DNA of 64,000 bases. It comes from Lotus japonicus. Taxonomy: Eukaryota; Streptophyta; Magnoliopsida; Fabales; Fabaceae. Positions 33,998 to 44,083 of this stretch are shown piece by piece. Below the pieces are notes generated by a model. The model saw only the letters and a program-made list of their open reading frames with translations. It searched no databases and was not told where the DNA came from. How positions within the stretch are numbered: position 1 is the stretch's first letter; the number at the start of each line of letters is the position of its first letter. Position numbers and translations under genes: made by a program. The stretch is from NCBI RefSeq assembly GCF_012489685.1, contig NC_080043.1:36781127-36845126 (forward strand), in the 5' to 3' direction.

Positions 33998-34390
33998 ATG
34001 GCATCATACAACGTAGCACTAGAAGAGCTGAGGAAGAAGGCCTTTGAAGAGGACTTGTTCCTGAACATCAGGCATCCAGAGGGTGCAACTACCATCGCGG
34101 AGCTGACACGGACACTGCTGGAAGAGGACCTGCGTCCAGAGTTGGAGAGAGACCTGAAGGAATTTCTTGCCTTCGTGGAGGAGGTGCAAGAACTCAGCCG
34201 GCTTGAACTCAAGCTGCTGGAAGAGAAAGAGAGTTTGGAAGAGAAGCTCAAGACTTCAGAAGAGATTCTGGAGAGGGATGAGCTAAAGATCAGGCTCAGC
34301 AACATCCAGCATGTACTGGAGCGTCTGGAGAAGGATAGGTCAGAGCAGCGCCAGGAGTGCAGAAGAATGAGGAGAGATCCTCCATTCTAG
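33998..34390 (+). CDS. Opposite-strand coiled-coil protein inside the Sirevirus
   Basis: It encodes 130 residues on the strand opposite to gag, pol and env-like, between the env-like stop and the multiple PPTs. The start context AAAAAATGGC is strong (A at -3, G at +4). A short N-terminal part (MASYNVALEELRKKAFEED) is followed by a Glu/Leu/Lys-rich region from about residue 45 to 118 with heptad-like leucines, predicted as a long coiled coil, and a basic tail (RRMRRDPPF). TATAAAAAG lies upstream and AATAAA (34436-34441) lies 46 bp after the stop. I do not recognise a family. The gene-like signals on one strand argue for a real unit; the reverse frame is only a Ser-rich shadow. Whether it is transcribed cannot be judged here. 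Confidence 0.55.
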   Translation: MASYNVALEELRKKAFEEDLFLNIRHPEGATTIAELTRTLLEEDLRPELERDLKEFLAFVEEVQELSRLELKLLEEKESLEEKLKTSEEILERDELKIRLSNIQHVLERLEKDRSEQRQECRRMRRDPPF

Positions 34391-34435
34391 ATTATATGAT
34401 GGAAAGAAATATGATGTAAACACAAAACAATTATG

Positions 34436-34441
34436 AATAAA
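34436..34441 (+). terminator. Polyadenylation signal of the opposite-strand ORF
   Basis: AATAAA, 46 bp downstream of the stop codon of the coiled-coil ORF and on its strand. Confidence 0.4.
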
Positions 34442-34590
34442 ACGAGTTTAGCAAACATATGTGACATAAGTATATAGGTATGCATATATAATCACAAACG
34501 AACAAAAGAGAATAAATAAATAAAAAGAAACAGAGTTTAACAAAGGAAAACAAAGGTAACGAAAAAGAAGAAAAAGAAGAGATCCTAAAA

Positions 34591-37449
34591 CTAAGGTTTG
34601 TTAGTGCGTCGCAGAAGTTCCATCATCATGTGCTTCATCTCAATCAGCATGGATTCATGAGTGTCAAGACGTTGTTCCATGATGTCGAGTCTGGATGAGC
34701 TTGTCTGAGTAGAACTGGAAGGAACATTCTGAGCAGCTTGAGGATCTGGAATGGAAGCAGAAGCAGCAGGAGTAAACACAACTGGTGCAAGTGCTTGGCA
34801 TCTAAGAGCTTCAGCCTCAGCTTCAAGTCGCTCTGCCTCAAGTCTGGCTTGTGCAGCTTGAGCTGCTGCTTGACGTGCAGCTTCTTCTGCTTGTTCTTTC
34901 TTTCTCTTGGCTTCTTCAATAGCTTCAAGAAGCTTATTTCTCTGTTCTAGTTCATGAAGAGCCACCCTTCTAGCAAACTTTTGCTTTGCAGCCTCAATGC
35001 TCTGACTGCCCTCTGCATGCAGGAGCTGCATCATAATCGGAACTTGAGCCACTAGCCAAGTGCTCAGATTGTTCCACTCATCAGCCACATTTTCAGCATT
35101 CTCACTGAGATCAGTCTGACCGTGCACATTGCGGAGCCTCAAGGAGGCTTCATGATAGAAGATATTGATGCACTCAGAGAGAGATGTGGGTTGAAGGTGA
35201 GTATAAGGAATTATGGAGAGGTTGGGTGCAGGAGAGGCTGGGTGATTGCTGCTATGAGCTTCAGAGGCACCTTGTGGAGAACCAATGTTAATCATGGGAG
35301 CATTGGGTTCAGAGGTTCCAAGGTGAGGGTCTGAAGTTTCAACCAGAGGGTGAGGTGATCTAACCGAGGATTGGTTAGACACTGATTGTTCGGGTTCAGG
35401 GTCTGGTTGAATGGGCTCTTGTTGGTCAGGGACAGGGTGAGCTTGTTGAACTAAGGGGTCTGCCTCTTGGATAGGATTGGCCAAGATAGGTTCATCTGGG
35501 TCAACTAGACGTTCAGGTCTAGGGCCAGGATATCTCCTAGGGCTTGGACAGGTAAGGTAATACTCTTCCAAGGCAGACACCTTCTCTTTTCTAACCTCCA
35601 TGAATTTTCTAATTGATTCAGAGTTATTGGAGGGAGAAGAATCAACAACATTGATTGGGAAGGATACAGGTGTAAAGGCTGTTGAAGAGTCTGTATCCGT
35701 GGTTCTGGCAGCAGGACGTGCTGATGCTCTGGGAGCAGAGTGATCAGACGTTCTGGGTTGTGGTTCTGTTTGGTTGGGCTCTGGTTGGTCATGGATGATG
35801 GGTTCAGAAGATAATGGGTCGTACGGAATGGTAAGGAGAGAGGTTGGATCTTCTGACCTAGAGGTTGGGTTCTGAAGCAAATTCCAGAGAGGTGCTTCGG
35901 TAGGAGAAGGTTGAAAGAAGGAGGATCGTGGGGAATGTGGTGGAGAGGTGGTTTGTGCGGCTGGTTGGGATTCAGGAATAGGAGTGAGGGGATTTGAGGA
36001 GTGTTGAAGCAAGGCAGAAATAGGAAGTGCATCAAATAAATTCAAATCATCATCAGAAGCAAGTGCAGGCTTACTTGAATGTGCTGATGATCGAGTCACT
36101 CTGGCAGGAGGTTCAGTCCTTCTGACCACTGCAGCAGCTGGTTCCACCCGAGTAGGCTTCACCATGATTCTGACCTTCTTCTGCTTCTTCTTTGGAGGAC
36201 CATCCTCACTATCACTATCATCACCATCATCAGGCTTTCTCTTTGTCTTCTTGACCAGAGGGACATCAGATTCTTCAGAGGATTCTTCCAGAACCATCTT
36301 CCTCTGAGCTTTCTTCTTGGGAGGAGAAGGAAACTCTGGAGCTGGCGGCAGTTTGCTGAAGAAATCATCAAGATCAATCTCGAATCCTTGAGCCCTGAGG
36401 TCTTCAACATAGCATCTGATGGCTTCAGGATTGTCTGCTTGAGTCCACAGTGGGTAGTCATTCAGAGGCATCCTTCTTCCTCTGATCTCAAAAGATGTGT
36501 CTTCATGAGCAGGAGCAATCTTCTTCTGGACCAAACCCATCTTCTTCAGAGAGTTGGCAGTGAAGACATCGCTGACAATTGTGCTCAAGTCCTCTGTGCA
36601 ACCAGCATTGATCAGGTCTTGAATGAGGCCACTCTCAATGAAGAGATCAGACAGCAGTCTCCCAAAGGGGATATACTTGATTGCTGACTTGATTGAGGCA
36701 GTAGTCCTAGACTTCCGGATACACTCCTTCAAGTAGGAGAACAGGAAGTAGGGAAGGCAGATCTTCCTCTTGTCTTGAATGAAAAACAGCATCGCCTTCT
36801 GGTTGAAGTTGATGTAGTCTGGGGAACTGCCCTTCGGTCTCTGATTGATGCAGTTGAGCAGGATCTTGTGCCAGATCCTGAGTTTGGGGTGAAGGTCCAT
36901 CACCTTGTAACTTGTCTTGCCCGGTTTGAAAGTGGTGTACAGGGCCTGGTTGGTTTTGTCTTTGGTGCTGGGTTTCAGCTTCGACTCAGTGAATTGGAAT
37001 CGAAACCCATAAGCAGTGTCTGCACCTAGCAGATTCACGAATGACTTCTCCGTGATGATGATCTTCCTGCCAAGAATATGAGATACCACTTGAGTATCAT
37101 CGCAGTCGGCGTGCTTCCAGAATTCCTTGACCAACTTCTCATACACCGGTCCTCGAAGTCGGTTGAAGTAGTTTCCCCAACCTTGAGCTTGGACTTCAGG
37201 ACGAAGATCAAACCCATTTGCAGCCAGGTTGTCGAGGTCGAATCTCCATTCTGCCAGGACTTGGAGTTCCTCGGGAGCAAATACGCAGTGAACGGCACAG
37301 CCCCGTTCTGCAATTGGAACAATCTGCTCTTGAACTTGAACTTGTTCTTGTGCCGGGTTCTCAGAGCCCCTTTGACCCGTTGCCAAACCAACTACCATGT
37401 GAGGGAACTGAGGTGCATCTGCAGTAGATCTTCTGGTTTGTCTCACCAT
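34591..37449 (-). CDS. Sirevirus env-like protein (third ORF)
   Basis: The open frame begins at 37605, but the ATG at 37449 (MVRQTRRSTADAP) is the more likely start because the preceding 52 codons read like leader sequence; from there it gives about 952 residues. An N-terminal globular domain (about residues 50-330, with LRGPVYEKLVKEFW and a Lys/Leu-rich helical segment) is of the 'putative plant transposon protein' type found in legume Sirevirus env-like proteins. A basic KKK-rich stretch and a long Pro/Ser-rich region follow, then a coiled coil rich in Ala/Glu (EEAKRKKEQAEEAARQAA) near the C-terminus. The role is unknown; 'env-like' is positional. It lies 288 bp after pol and is probably expressed from a separate or spliced RNA. 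There are no internal stops. Confidence 0.85.
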   Translation of the reverse strand: MVRQTRRSTADAPQFPHMVVGLATGQRGSENPAQEQVQVQEQIVPIAERGCAVHCVFAPEELQVLAEWRFDLDNLAANGFDLRPEVQAQGWGNYFNRLRGPVYEKLVKEFWKHADCDDTQVVSHILGRKIIITEKSFVNLLGADTAYGFRFQFTESKLKPSTKDKTNQALYTTFKPGKTSYKVMDLHPKLRIWHKILLNCINQRPKGSSPDYINFNQKAMLFFIQDKRKICLPYFLFSYLKECIRKSRTTASIKSAIKYIPFGRLLSDLFIESGLIQDLINAGCTEDLSTIVSDVFTANSLKKMGLVQKKIAPAHEDTSFEIRGRRMPLNDYPLWTQADNPEAIRCYVEDLRAQGFEIDLDDFFSKLPPAPEFPSPPKKKAQRKMVLEESSEESDVPLVKKTKRKPDDGDDSDSEDGPPKKKQKKVRIMVKPTRVEPAAAVVRRTEPPARVTRSSAHSSKPALASDDDLNLFDALPISALLQHSSNPLTPIPESQPAAQTTSPPHSPRSSFFQPSPTEAPLWNLLQNPTSRSEDPTSLLTIPYDPLSSEPIIHDQPEPNQTEPQPRTSDHSAPRASARPAARTTDTDSSTAFTPVSFPINVVDSSPSNNSESIRKFMEVRKEKVSALEEYYLTCPSPRRYPGPRPERLVDPDEPILANPIQEADPLVQQAHPVPDQQEPIQPDPEPEQSVSNQSSVRSPHPLVETSDPHLGTSEPNAPMINIGSPQGASEAHSSNHPASPAPNLSIIPYTHLQPTSLSECINIFYHEASLRLRNVHGQTDLSENAENVADEWNNLSTWLVAQVPIMMQLLHAEGSQSIEAAKQKFARRVALHELEQRNKLLEAIEEAKRKKEQAEEAARQAAAQAAQARLEAERLEAEAEALRCQALAPVVFTPAASASIPDPQAAQNVPSSSTQTSSSRLDIMEQRLDTHESMLIEMKHMMMELLRRTNKP

Positions 37450-37892
37450 TTTGAAGAGGTTGAAGGTTTGAGGTAGAAGATGAAGTTTGAAGGATGAAGA
37501 GAGATCGAGAGAGAAATCAAGAAAGAGGCGGTTTTGAAAAGCAGAGAGTGCGAGAGTGAAAACCGGAAGTGAACGAGAACGTGTGTGTATAGTGGGTTTT
37601 ATCAAATAACCGTTGTTGATTCAAAAAGCACTTTAAGATCAACGGTTGAAAATTAAAGATAGATAGTAACAGTAAAATACACAATCACACACAGGAGATA
37701 AGCATATCTACACGCAATCATAACAGACTGTCACACGGGCACAAGGAATTATGCATCAGAAATTCTGACACACGTGTTGTTGTCTCAGCTTCAGAGTCAG
37801 TACCAGTGGGCACACACACTCTGATTGAGTTACCTTCTGGACTAGACATCTTCTGATCAAGAAGTATCATAGTCAGAGGTTCTGATCCATCT

Positions 37893-40800
37893 TTACTCTG
37901 GACAAAAGTCCATGTTTAGATTTTTCAGAATAAAATTAAATCTATCCTCTGCTAAGGGCTTTGTAAAGATATCTGCCCATTGATGGTCAGTATCAACAAA
38001 CTTCAGAAGAAGTACGCCCTTCTGTACATAATCTCTAATAAAGTGATACTTTACCTCAATGTGCTTTGCCCTTGAATGCAAGATAGGATTCTTACTCAAT
38101 GAGATTGCAGCAGTGTTATCACAATAGATTGGGATATTGCTCTCAAGGATCTGATAATCCTCCAGCTGATGTTTCATCCAGAGCATCTGAGTGCTGCATA
38201 TTGCTGCTGAGATATATTCTGCCTCTGCAGTTGATAGTGCAATGGTTGATTGCCTCTTGCTTGCCCATGAGACTAGATTGCTTCCCAGAAATTGACAATT
38301 TCCAGAAGTACTTTTTCTCTCTGTTCTATCTCCAACATAATCAGCATCACAATAACCTGAAAGCTTATACTCTGATGTTTTCTTATACATCAAGCCAAGG
38401 TTAGTGGTGCCTTTCAGATACCTTAGGATCCTCTTAACAGCAGTTAAGTGGGTTTCCCTTGGATCTGATTGGAAACGAGCACATAAGTGAACACTAAATA
38501 ATATGTCTGGCCTAGATGCAGTTAAGTATAGAAGTGAACCTATCATTCCACGATAGAGCTTCTGACATACTTTACCACTTTTATCTTCTTTCTCCAAAAT
38601 GCATGTAGGATGCATTGGAGTCTTGGCCACTGTAGATTCCAGCATATTGAACTTCTTCAGAAGTTCTTTAGTGTACTTGCTCTGATGGATATATGTTCCT
38701 TCTGGTGTTTGATCAACTTGTATTCCCAGAAAGTACTTTAATTCTCCCATCATACTCATCTCAAATTCAGCCTGCATCATCTCAGAAAATTCTTTGCATA
38801 GAGATTAATTAGCAGAACCAAATATAATATCATCAACATAAATTTGCACAATTAAGATATCATCTTTATAAGTCTTGCAAAAAAGAGTTGTATCTACTTT
38901 ACCCCTTACAAACTCATTCTCCAGAAGGAATGAGCTAAGTCTCTCATACCATGCTCTGGGAGCTTGCTTCAGACCGTAGAGTGATTTCTTCAATTTGAAC
39001 ACATGGTCTGGTTTCTTTTCATCTTCAAAACCTGGGGGTTGATGAACATAGACTTCCTCTGAGATATAACCATTTAGGAAGGCACTCTTTACGTCCATCT
39101 GATGTAGAACTATGTTGTGATTTACTGAGAAGGAGATCAACAGTCTAATTGCCTCCAGTCTTGCTACCGAAGCAAATGTTTCAGTGTAGTCTATTCCTTC
39201 CTGCTGGCTGTAGCCTTGAGCAACTAGCCTTGCCTTGTTTCTGACTACTTCTCCTTTCTCATTTAGCTTGTTTCTGAATACCCATTTCGTTCCAATAACA
39301 TGAACATTCTCAGGCTTCTTCACTAAGCTCCAAACATCGTTCTTGGAAAATTGATTAAATTCTTCTTCCATGGCCAGAATCCAATCCTTGTCCTGAAGAG
39401 CTTCATCTATGGACTTGGGTTCAATTAAGGACACCAATCCTTTCAGACTCAGCAAGGTCTCTTCAGAGGGTCTGAAGGCAGATCTGGTTCTGACTGGTTC
39501 ATCTTTGTTGCCCAGAATCAATTCCTTAGGGTGAGCTGCAGTGATTCTGCTCTTCTTCAGAGTTTGTGAGTTAGAGGGACCAGCTTCTTCCTCTGGTTCA
39601 TCTTCCTCTGGCTCAACTTCCTCTGGAGCTTTGCCTTTGTCAGAAACATTAATGCTTAAATCTGCAAACTTTTCAACTAGCTTTGACTGGTCAGAGTCAA
39701 GCTTATCATCAAATCTAACATGAATAGATTCTTCAATAGTCTTAGCATCAGTATTATAAAATCTAAAACCTTTAGATCTATCAGAATAACCAAGTAATAG
39801 ACACTTAGAAGACTTAGCATCAAATTTATGCAATCTATCCTTAGTATTGAGAACATAACAAACACAGCCAAAAGGATGAAAATAAGAAATGTTGGGTTTT
39901 ATGTTCTTCCACAATTCATAAGGAGTCTTATTCAGAATTGGTCTCACAGAGATTCTGTTCTGAATGTAACATGCTGTATTTACTGCCTCTGCCCAAAAGT
40001 GCTTAGCCATGCCAGTTTCTTGGAGCATGGTTCTAGCCATCTCCTGAAGAGTTCTGTTCTTCCTCTCAACAACACCATTTTGTTGAGGAGTTCTGGGACA
40101 AGAGAAATCATGTGCAATTCCATAGGAATCAAACAGACTCTCAAACTTGTCATTCTCAAACTCTCCACCATGGTCACTTCTGACACGCACAATCCTACAA
40201 GCCTTCTCGTTTTGCACTTGAGCAATGAAGGTAGAGAACACAACATGAGACTCATCCTTGCGGGTTAGAAACTTTACCCATGTCCAGCGGCTATAGTCAT
40301 CAACGATAACCATCCCATATCTCTTGCCACCTATAGACTCAGTTTTCACTGGTCCAAACAGGTCGATATGCAGAAGTTCTAACGGCCTTGAGGTTGAGAC
40401 AACATTCTTTGCCTTGAAAGGGACTTTTGTGAATTTGCCTTTCTGACATGCTTCACAAAGAGCGTCTGAAGCGAACTTCAGATTGGGTAAGCCCCTGACA
40501 AGATTTAGCTTGCTCAGCTGAGAAATCTTTCTCATACTGGCATGCCCTAACCGTCTATGCCATACCCACTGCTCTTCATCAACCGACAGAAGGCACTTCA
40601 CATTCTGAGCCTCCAACTCAGATAATCTGATCTTATAAATGTTGTTCTTCCTCTTGCTGTTAAACAGAACAGAGCCATCGATCTGACTTACAGCCCGGCA
40701 GGACTTTTGATTGAATATAACATCATAACCCTTGTCAGCTAATTGACTTATAGACAATAAGTTATGTGTTAAGCCGTCTACCAATAAAACATTATCAATG

Positions 40801-40997
40801 CATGGACTACTATCTACACAAATAGTACCAGTACCAACAATTTTACCCTTTTCATTTCCTCCGAAGCCAACTTCGCCTCCAGGCTTAAGTTTCAGCTCTC
40901 GGAACATACGCTTTTCTCCCGTCATGTGACGCGAGCATCCACTGTCCAGATACCATGATTGGTGTTTCAGTGGAGCTATCAAGGATATCTGCAACAT
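37893..40997 (-). pseudogene. Sirevirus pol: protease, integrase, RT, RNase H
   Basis: The frame contains, in order, the aspartic protease motif [10 protein letters not shown] at the very start, the pre-integrase zinc finger (HRRLGHAS then CEACQKGKF), the integrase core acids in [17 protein letters not shown] and the VVERKNRT glutamate, an acidic linker ([13 protein letters not shown]), reverse transcriptase with YVDD, and RNase H with GYCDADYVGD and LSTAEAEYIS. It is open except for one TAA at 38805-38807, between the RT catalytic motif and the connection domain. Its first 113 bp overlap the end of gag in another frame. This single stop makes the copy defective unless read through. Confidence 0.92.
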
Positions 40998-42795
40998 AGA
41001 TAATCTTGTCCTTAGGTACCCACTTTCTGAGTCCTCTTTTGTTAGTTACCCCAGAGGTTCTGATCACCTTGGGTGTCTCAACATAATATTTTAAAGGAAT
41101 ATTTGCATGATATTTAGTCATAGAGAAAGATCCCTTTCTAAGAGGGTTTTTAGCAATTTTAGCAGGTACAGGATCAGGCAATATGGTACCAGAGGGAACA
41201 AAGCATTCATACAAGGATTTAGCTTTAGACACAGAAGGCTCATTTCTAATTGGTTTAGAATAGCCAATGCCATGCATTCCATTTCTGCTTACGCCATAGA
41301 TCATTGAAGCCATTAAGCTTCTATCCACGCTTTTAGCTAGGAATCTTTGAAAAGACTTTTCATACTTAGATTCATTTCTACAATCAGAGGCATCACAGGC
41401 AACAATTTCTTCTAACTTAGCAATCTGGTTCTTAAGCACAGAGTTAGAATTTACCAAAGCATGATTTTCATTTTTCAAATCAGAAATAATTTTCTCATGT
41501 TCAGAAGGAGTCTTGGAGACAGCAGATAAGTTCTTTTTCAACTTTTTATGCTTAGACAATAAAGAGTTATACTTATCCATGATATCAGACAAAGCATGTT
41601 TCAGTTCAGAGGTAGAGAAAGAAGCAAATACCTCATTTTCATCGTCTGAGTTAGGATCTCCTTCTGATTCTGAGTCAGAGTCAACAGCTTCCTTTGACTC
41701 TGCTTCCTTGTCTTTGACAATTGCCATGAGTCCTTGGACTTCACCATCAGAGTCAACATCCTCTGACTCTGATTCATCAAATGTCACCATCAGACTCTTC
41801 TTCGTCTTGAAGTGCTTCTTTGGCTTCTTGTCTTTCTTCAACTTTGGACAATCACTTTTGTAGTGCCCAGATTCTTTGCACTCAAAACATGTGACTTCCT
41901 TGATTGAAGACTTCTTCTGGCCTGAGGACTCATACTTTCCTTTTGCCTTTCCAGAGCCTTTGAACTTGCTCTGCCTGTGCTTCCAGATGCGGTTGAGTCT
42001 CTTGGAGATCAGAGTCAGCTCATCTTCATCAGAATCTTCTGATGCTTCTTCAGATTCTTCTTCTTCAGCTTGAAGAGCCTTTGACTTCTCAACCTTAGCC
42101 TTTTCAGATTTGGATTTCAAGGCTATGGACTTTTTCCTCAGATCTTGCATCTCTGAGCGTTTCAGCTCATGGCATTTCAAAATGCTGATGAGTTCTTCTA
42201 AACTCATATTCTCAACGTCTCTCGTGAGCTCTATTGAAGTCACCAAAGGCATCCAACTTTCAGGAAGACACCTGATGACCCTTATGACATGATCTTTTGT
42301 TGTGTAGCTCTTGTTGAGAGGTCGTATGCCAGCTACAAGCAATTGAAATCTGGAGAACATTTCTTCAATGGACTCATTTGGCTCCATGATGAAGGATTCA
42401 TACTTTTGGATCAAAGACAATGCCTTTGATTCTTTGACTTTCTTGTTTCCTTCATGAGACATCTTCAGAGATTCAAAAATGCCTTTAGCAAACTCACGAT
42501 CTGTAATCTTCTGGTACTCCTCATAGGAAATAGCACTTAGAAGAATTGCTCTTGCTTTGTGATGTTGTGAGTACAGCTTCTTTTGATCTGCAGTCATCTC
42601 TGACCTTGGGATCTTCTTGCCATCTGCATCAACTGGACGCTCATAGCCATCCACAATAATATCCCAGAGATCTGCATCGAAACCCAGAAAGAAACTTTCC
42701 AGTCTATCTTTCCAATATTCGAACCTTTGACCATCGAACATAGGAGGCTTTGCGTTGTAACCATCTCTTTGAGTTTCACTGGTGGTGGCAGCCAT
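40885..42795 (-). CDS. Sirevirus Gag capsid/nucleocapsid protein
   Basis: It encodes 636 residues. The N-terminus ([19 protein letters not shown]) is the copia-type gag entry motif; the retroviral-type gag helix bundle follows to about residue 230. A CCHC zinc knuckle ([14 protein letters not shown]) sits near residues 301-314 between basic segments, and an unusually long C-terminal extension rich in Asp/Glu/Ser and coiled-coil sequence (residues 330-470) is typical of the large Gag of Sireviruses. The start lies 73 bp after the 5' LTR. The frame ends within the protease-coding region of pol, so pol would need a frame change. Confidence 0.92.
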   Translation of the reverse strand: MAATTSETQRDGYNAKPPMFDGQRFEYWKDRLESFFLGFDADLWDIIVDGYERPVDADGKKIPRSEMTADQKKLYSQHHKARAILLSAISYEEYQKITDREFAKGIFESLKMSHEGNKKVKESKALSLIQKYESFIMEPNESIEEMFSRFQLLVAGIRPLNKSYTTKDHVIRVIRCLPESWMPLVTSIELTRDVENMSLEELISILKCHELKRSEMQDLRKKSIALKSKSEKAKVEKSKALQAEEEESEEASEDSDEDELTLISKRLNRIWKHRQSKFKGSGKAKGKYESSGQKKSSIKEVTCFECKESGHYKSDCPKLKKDKKPKKHFKTKKSLMVTFDESESEDVDSDGEVQGLMAIVKDKEAESKEAVDSDSESEGDPNSDDENEVFASFSTSELKHALSDIMDKYNSLLSKHKKLKKNLSAVSKTPSEHEKIISDLKNENHALVNSNSVLKNQIAKLEEIVACDASDCRNESKYEKSFQRFLAKSVDRSLMASMIYGVSRNGMHGIGYSKPIRNEPSVSKAKSLYECFVPSGTILPDPVPAKIAKNPLRKGSFSMTKYHANIPLKYYVETPKVIRTSGVTNKRGLRKWVPKDKIIYVADILDSSTETPIMVSGQWMLASHDGRKAYVPRAET

Positions 42796-42848
42796 TGTTT
42801 TTCACACCGGCCCGGATCACTGAACACTGTTAGGTGTGGTAATCAGAA

Positions 42849-42865
42849 CTTGCGCTCTGATACCA
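42849..42865 (-). promoter_or_regulatory. Primer binding site, initiator tRNA-Met
   Basis: TGGTATCAGAGCGCAAG on the minus strand, two bases inside the 5' LTR end. It is complementary to the 3' end of initiator methionine tRNA, the standard primer of Ty1/copia elements. Confidence 0.92.
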
Positions 42866-42867
42866 AT

Positions 42868-44078
42868 TGAAGGTATGAAAAACAGTAGAAAGGGGGGGTT
42901 TGAATAACGTTTTCAGAACAAAACTTCCACCTTAAAGATTTTGACAAATCTTTCGAGAACTTAAGTGCTAAAGATAAGAGATAGAAAAGCACACAAGGAT
43001 TTTATCCTGGTTCACTTGATAAATCACTCAAGCTACTCCAGTCCACCCGTTAAGGTGATTTCTTCCTTCTTAGAATGAAGGCAATCCACTAATCAGGTAA
43101 GAGTTACAACTGCACTTGAAACCTACAAGTGACTAACAATTACACTGACTTAGCTCACACTAAGATTCACTCTCTTAGTCTTCTCTAGGATCCGATCAAC
43201 CTTGATCTCCTAAAGGAACTAAACAAACTGTTTATCAAAGAATTGTTTACAAGAGATTTGCTTCTAAAAAGCTAATAGTAAACACAATGAATTTCAGATG
43301 AAAGAAAGCTTAGAATATTTTGAATATGTCTTGCGCGTATATGTTTCTTTTTTCTTGCCGCTTCTTTCAATCTTCAGCCTCTATATATACTCCAAGGATT
43401 AGGGTTGAGCGTTGCATGGGAAATGCTACCGTTGGAGGGCAGTTCTGGAAAATCCAGCTTCTGCTGTGGCTGAGAACGTTAGGTAGGTCGTCAGGAAGGT
43501 ACACTTGCTTTTGTACTTGGATAGCGACTTGACCTTTTAACCTAGGAGACTTCTGATCAGGGGAATACTTCATATTGGAACTTGTGAAGCCGGTTGATCA
43601 GAGTCAGAGGGAAAGCACAGATCCTCTGACCATTGTATCTTCTGATTCTGAACTCAGAGGGAAGAACATGGCCTTCAGAGTTTCTTGCTTCTGGACTTCA
43701 GAGTTTCCACTATTCAGCTTCTGGATCTTCAGAGTCTTCTACACCATCAGAACATCTGAACCTTCAGTGTTTCTTGGTTATCAGAACTTCTGGATCTTCA
43801 GAGCTTCTAGCGACTGAGTCCACATCAGAGTTTGTATAGCTTCAGAACTTCTGAAGCTTTTCCACTGTTCATACTGAACATGGTGAATGCGAAAGCGTTG
43901 CTTGGGTTACCCTTTATACACAGTGCTTCTGATTTGTGTGAGATTGAGTTGAGGTCAGAGCCTGTAAATAGCACACTCAGAAAAACACGTTAGAGTACCA
44001 CAATTGTTCATATCAAAAGGTTAACTTGTAATCATCAAAACATAGAGTTGTACTACTAGATCAAAACTTGATCTTACA
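42868..44078 (-). repeat. 5' LTR and promoter of the complete Sirevirus
   Basis: It has the same ends and the same 1211-bp length as the 3' LTR. The TATA box TATATATAG on the minus strand lies at 43381-43389. CACAC at 44079-44083 is the right target duplication. Confidence 0.95.
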
Positions 44079-44083
44079 CACAC

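Larger units (their letters stand above)
31983..44078 (-). mobile_element. Complete Sirevirus (Ty1/copia) retrotransposon, 12,096 bp
   Basis: It is flanked by CACAC at 31978-31982 and 44079-44083. Two LTRs of identical length (1211 bp) bracket, in minus-strand order, a tRNA-Met primer site, gag, pol, an env-like ORF, several polypurine tracts and the 3' LTR. The integrase-before-RT order, large gag and env-like third ORF place it in the Sirevirus genus (SIRE1/Maximus type). Comparing the LTRs by eye gives two substitutions, so insertion was recent. A pol stop codon and a gag-pol frame change mean that the copy is probably not autonomous as it stands. Confidence 0.96.

Noticed and set aside
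33985..34305. 106-codon Ser-rich ORF on the minus strand
   Set aside because: It is the reverse shadow of the E/L/K-rich + strand ORF, which alone has TATA box, start context and poly(A) signal.
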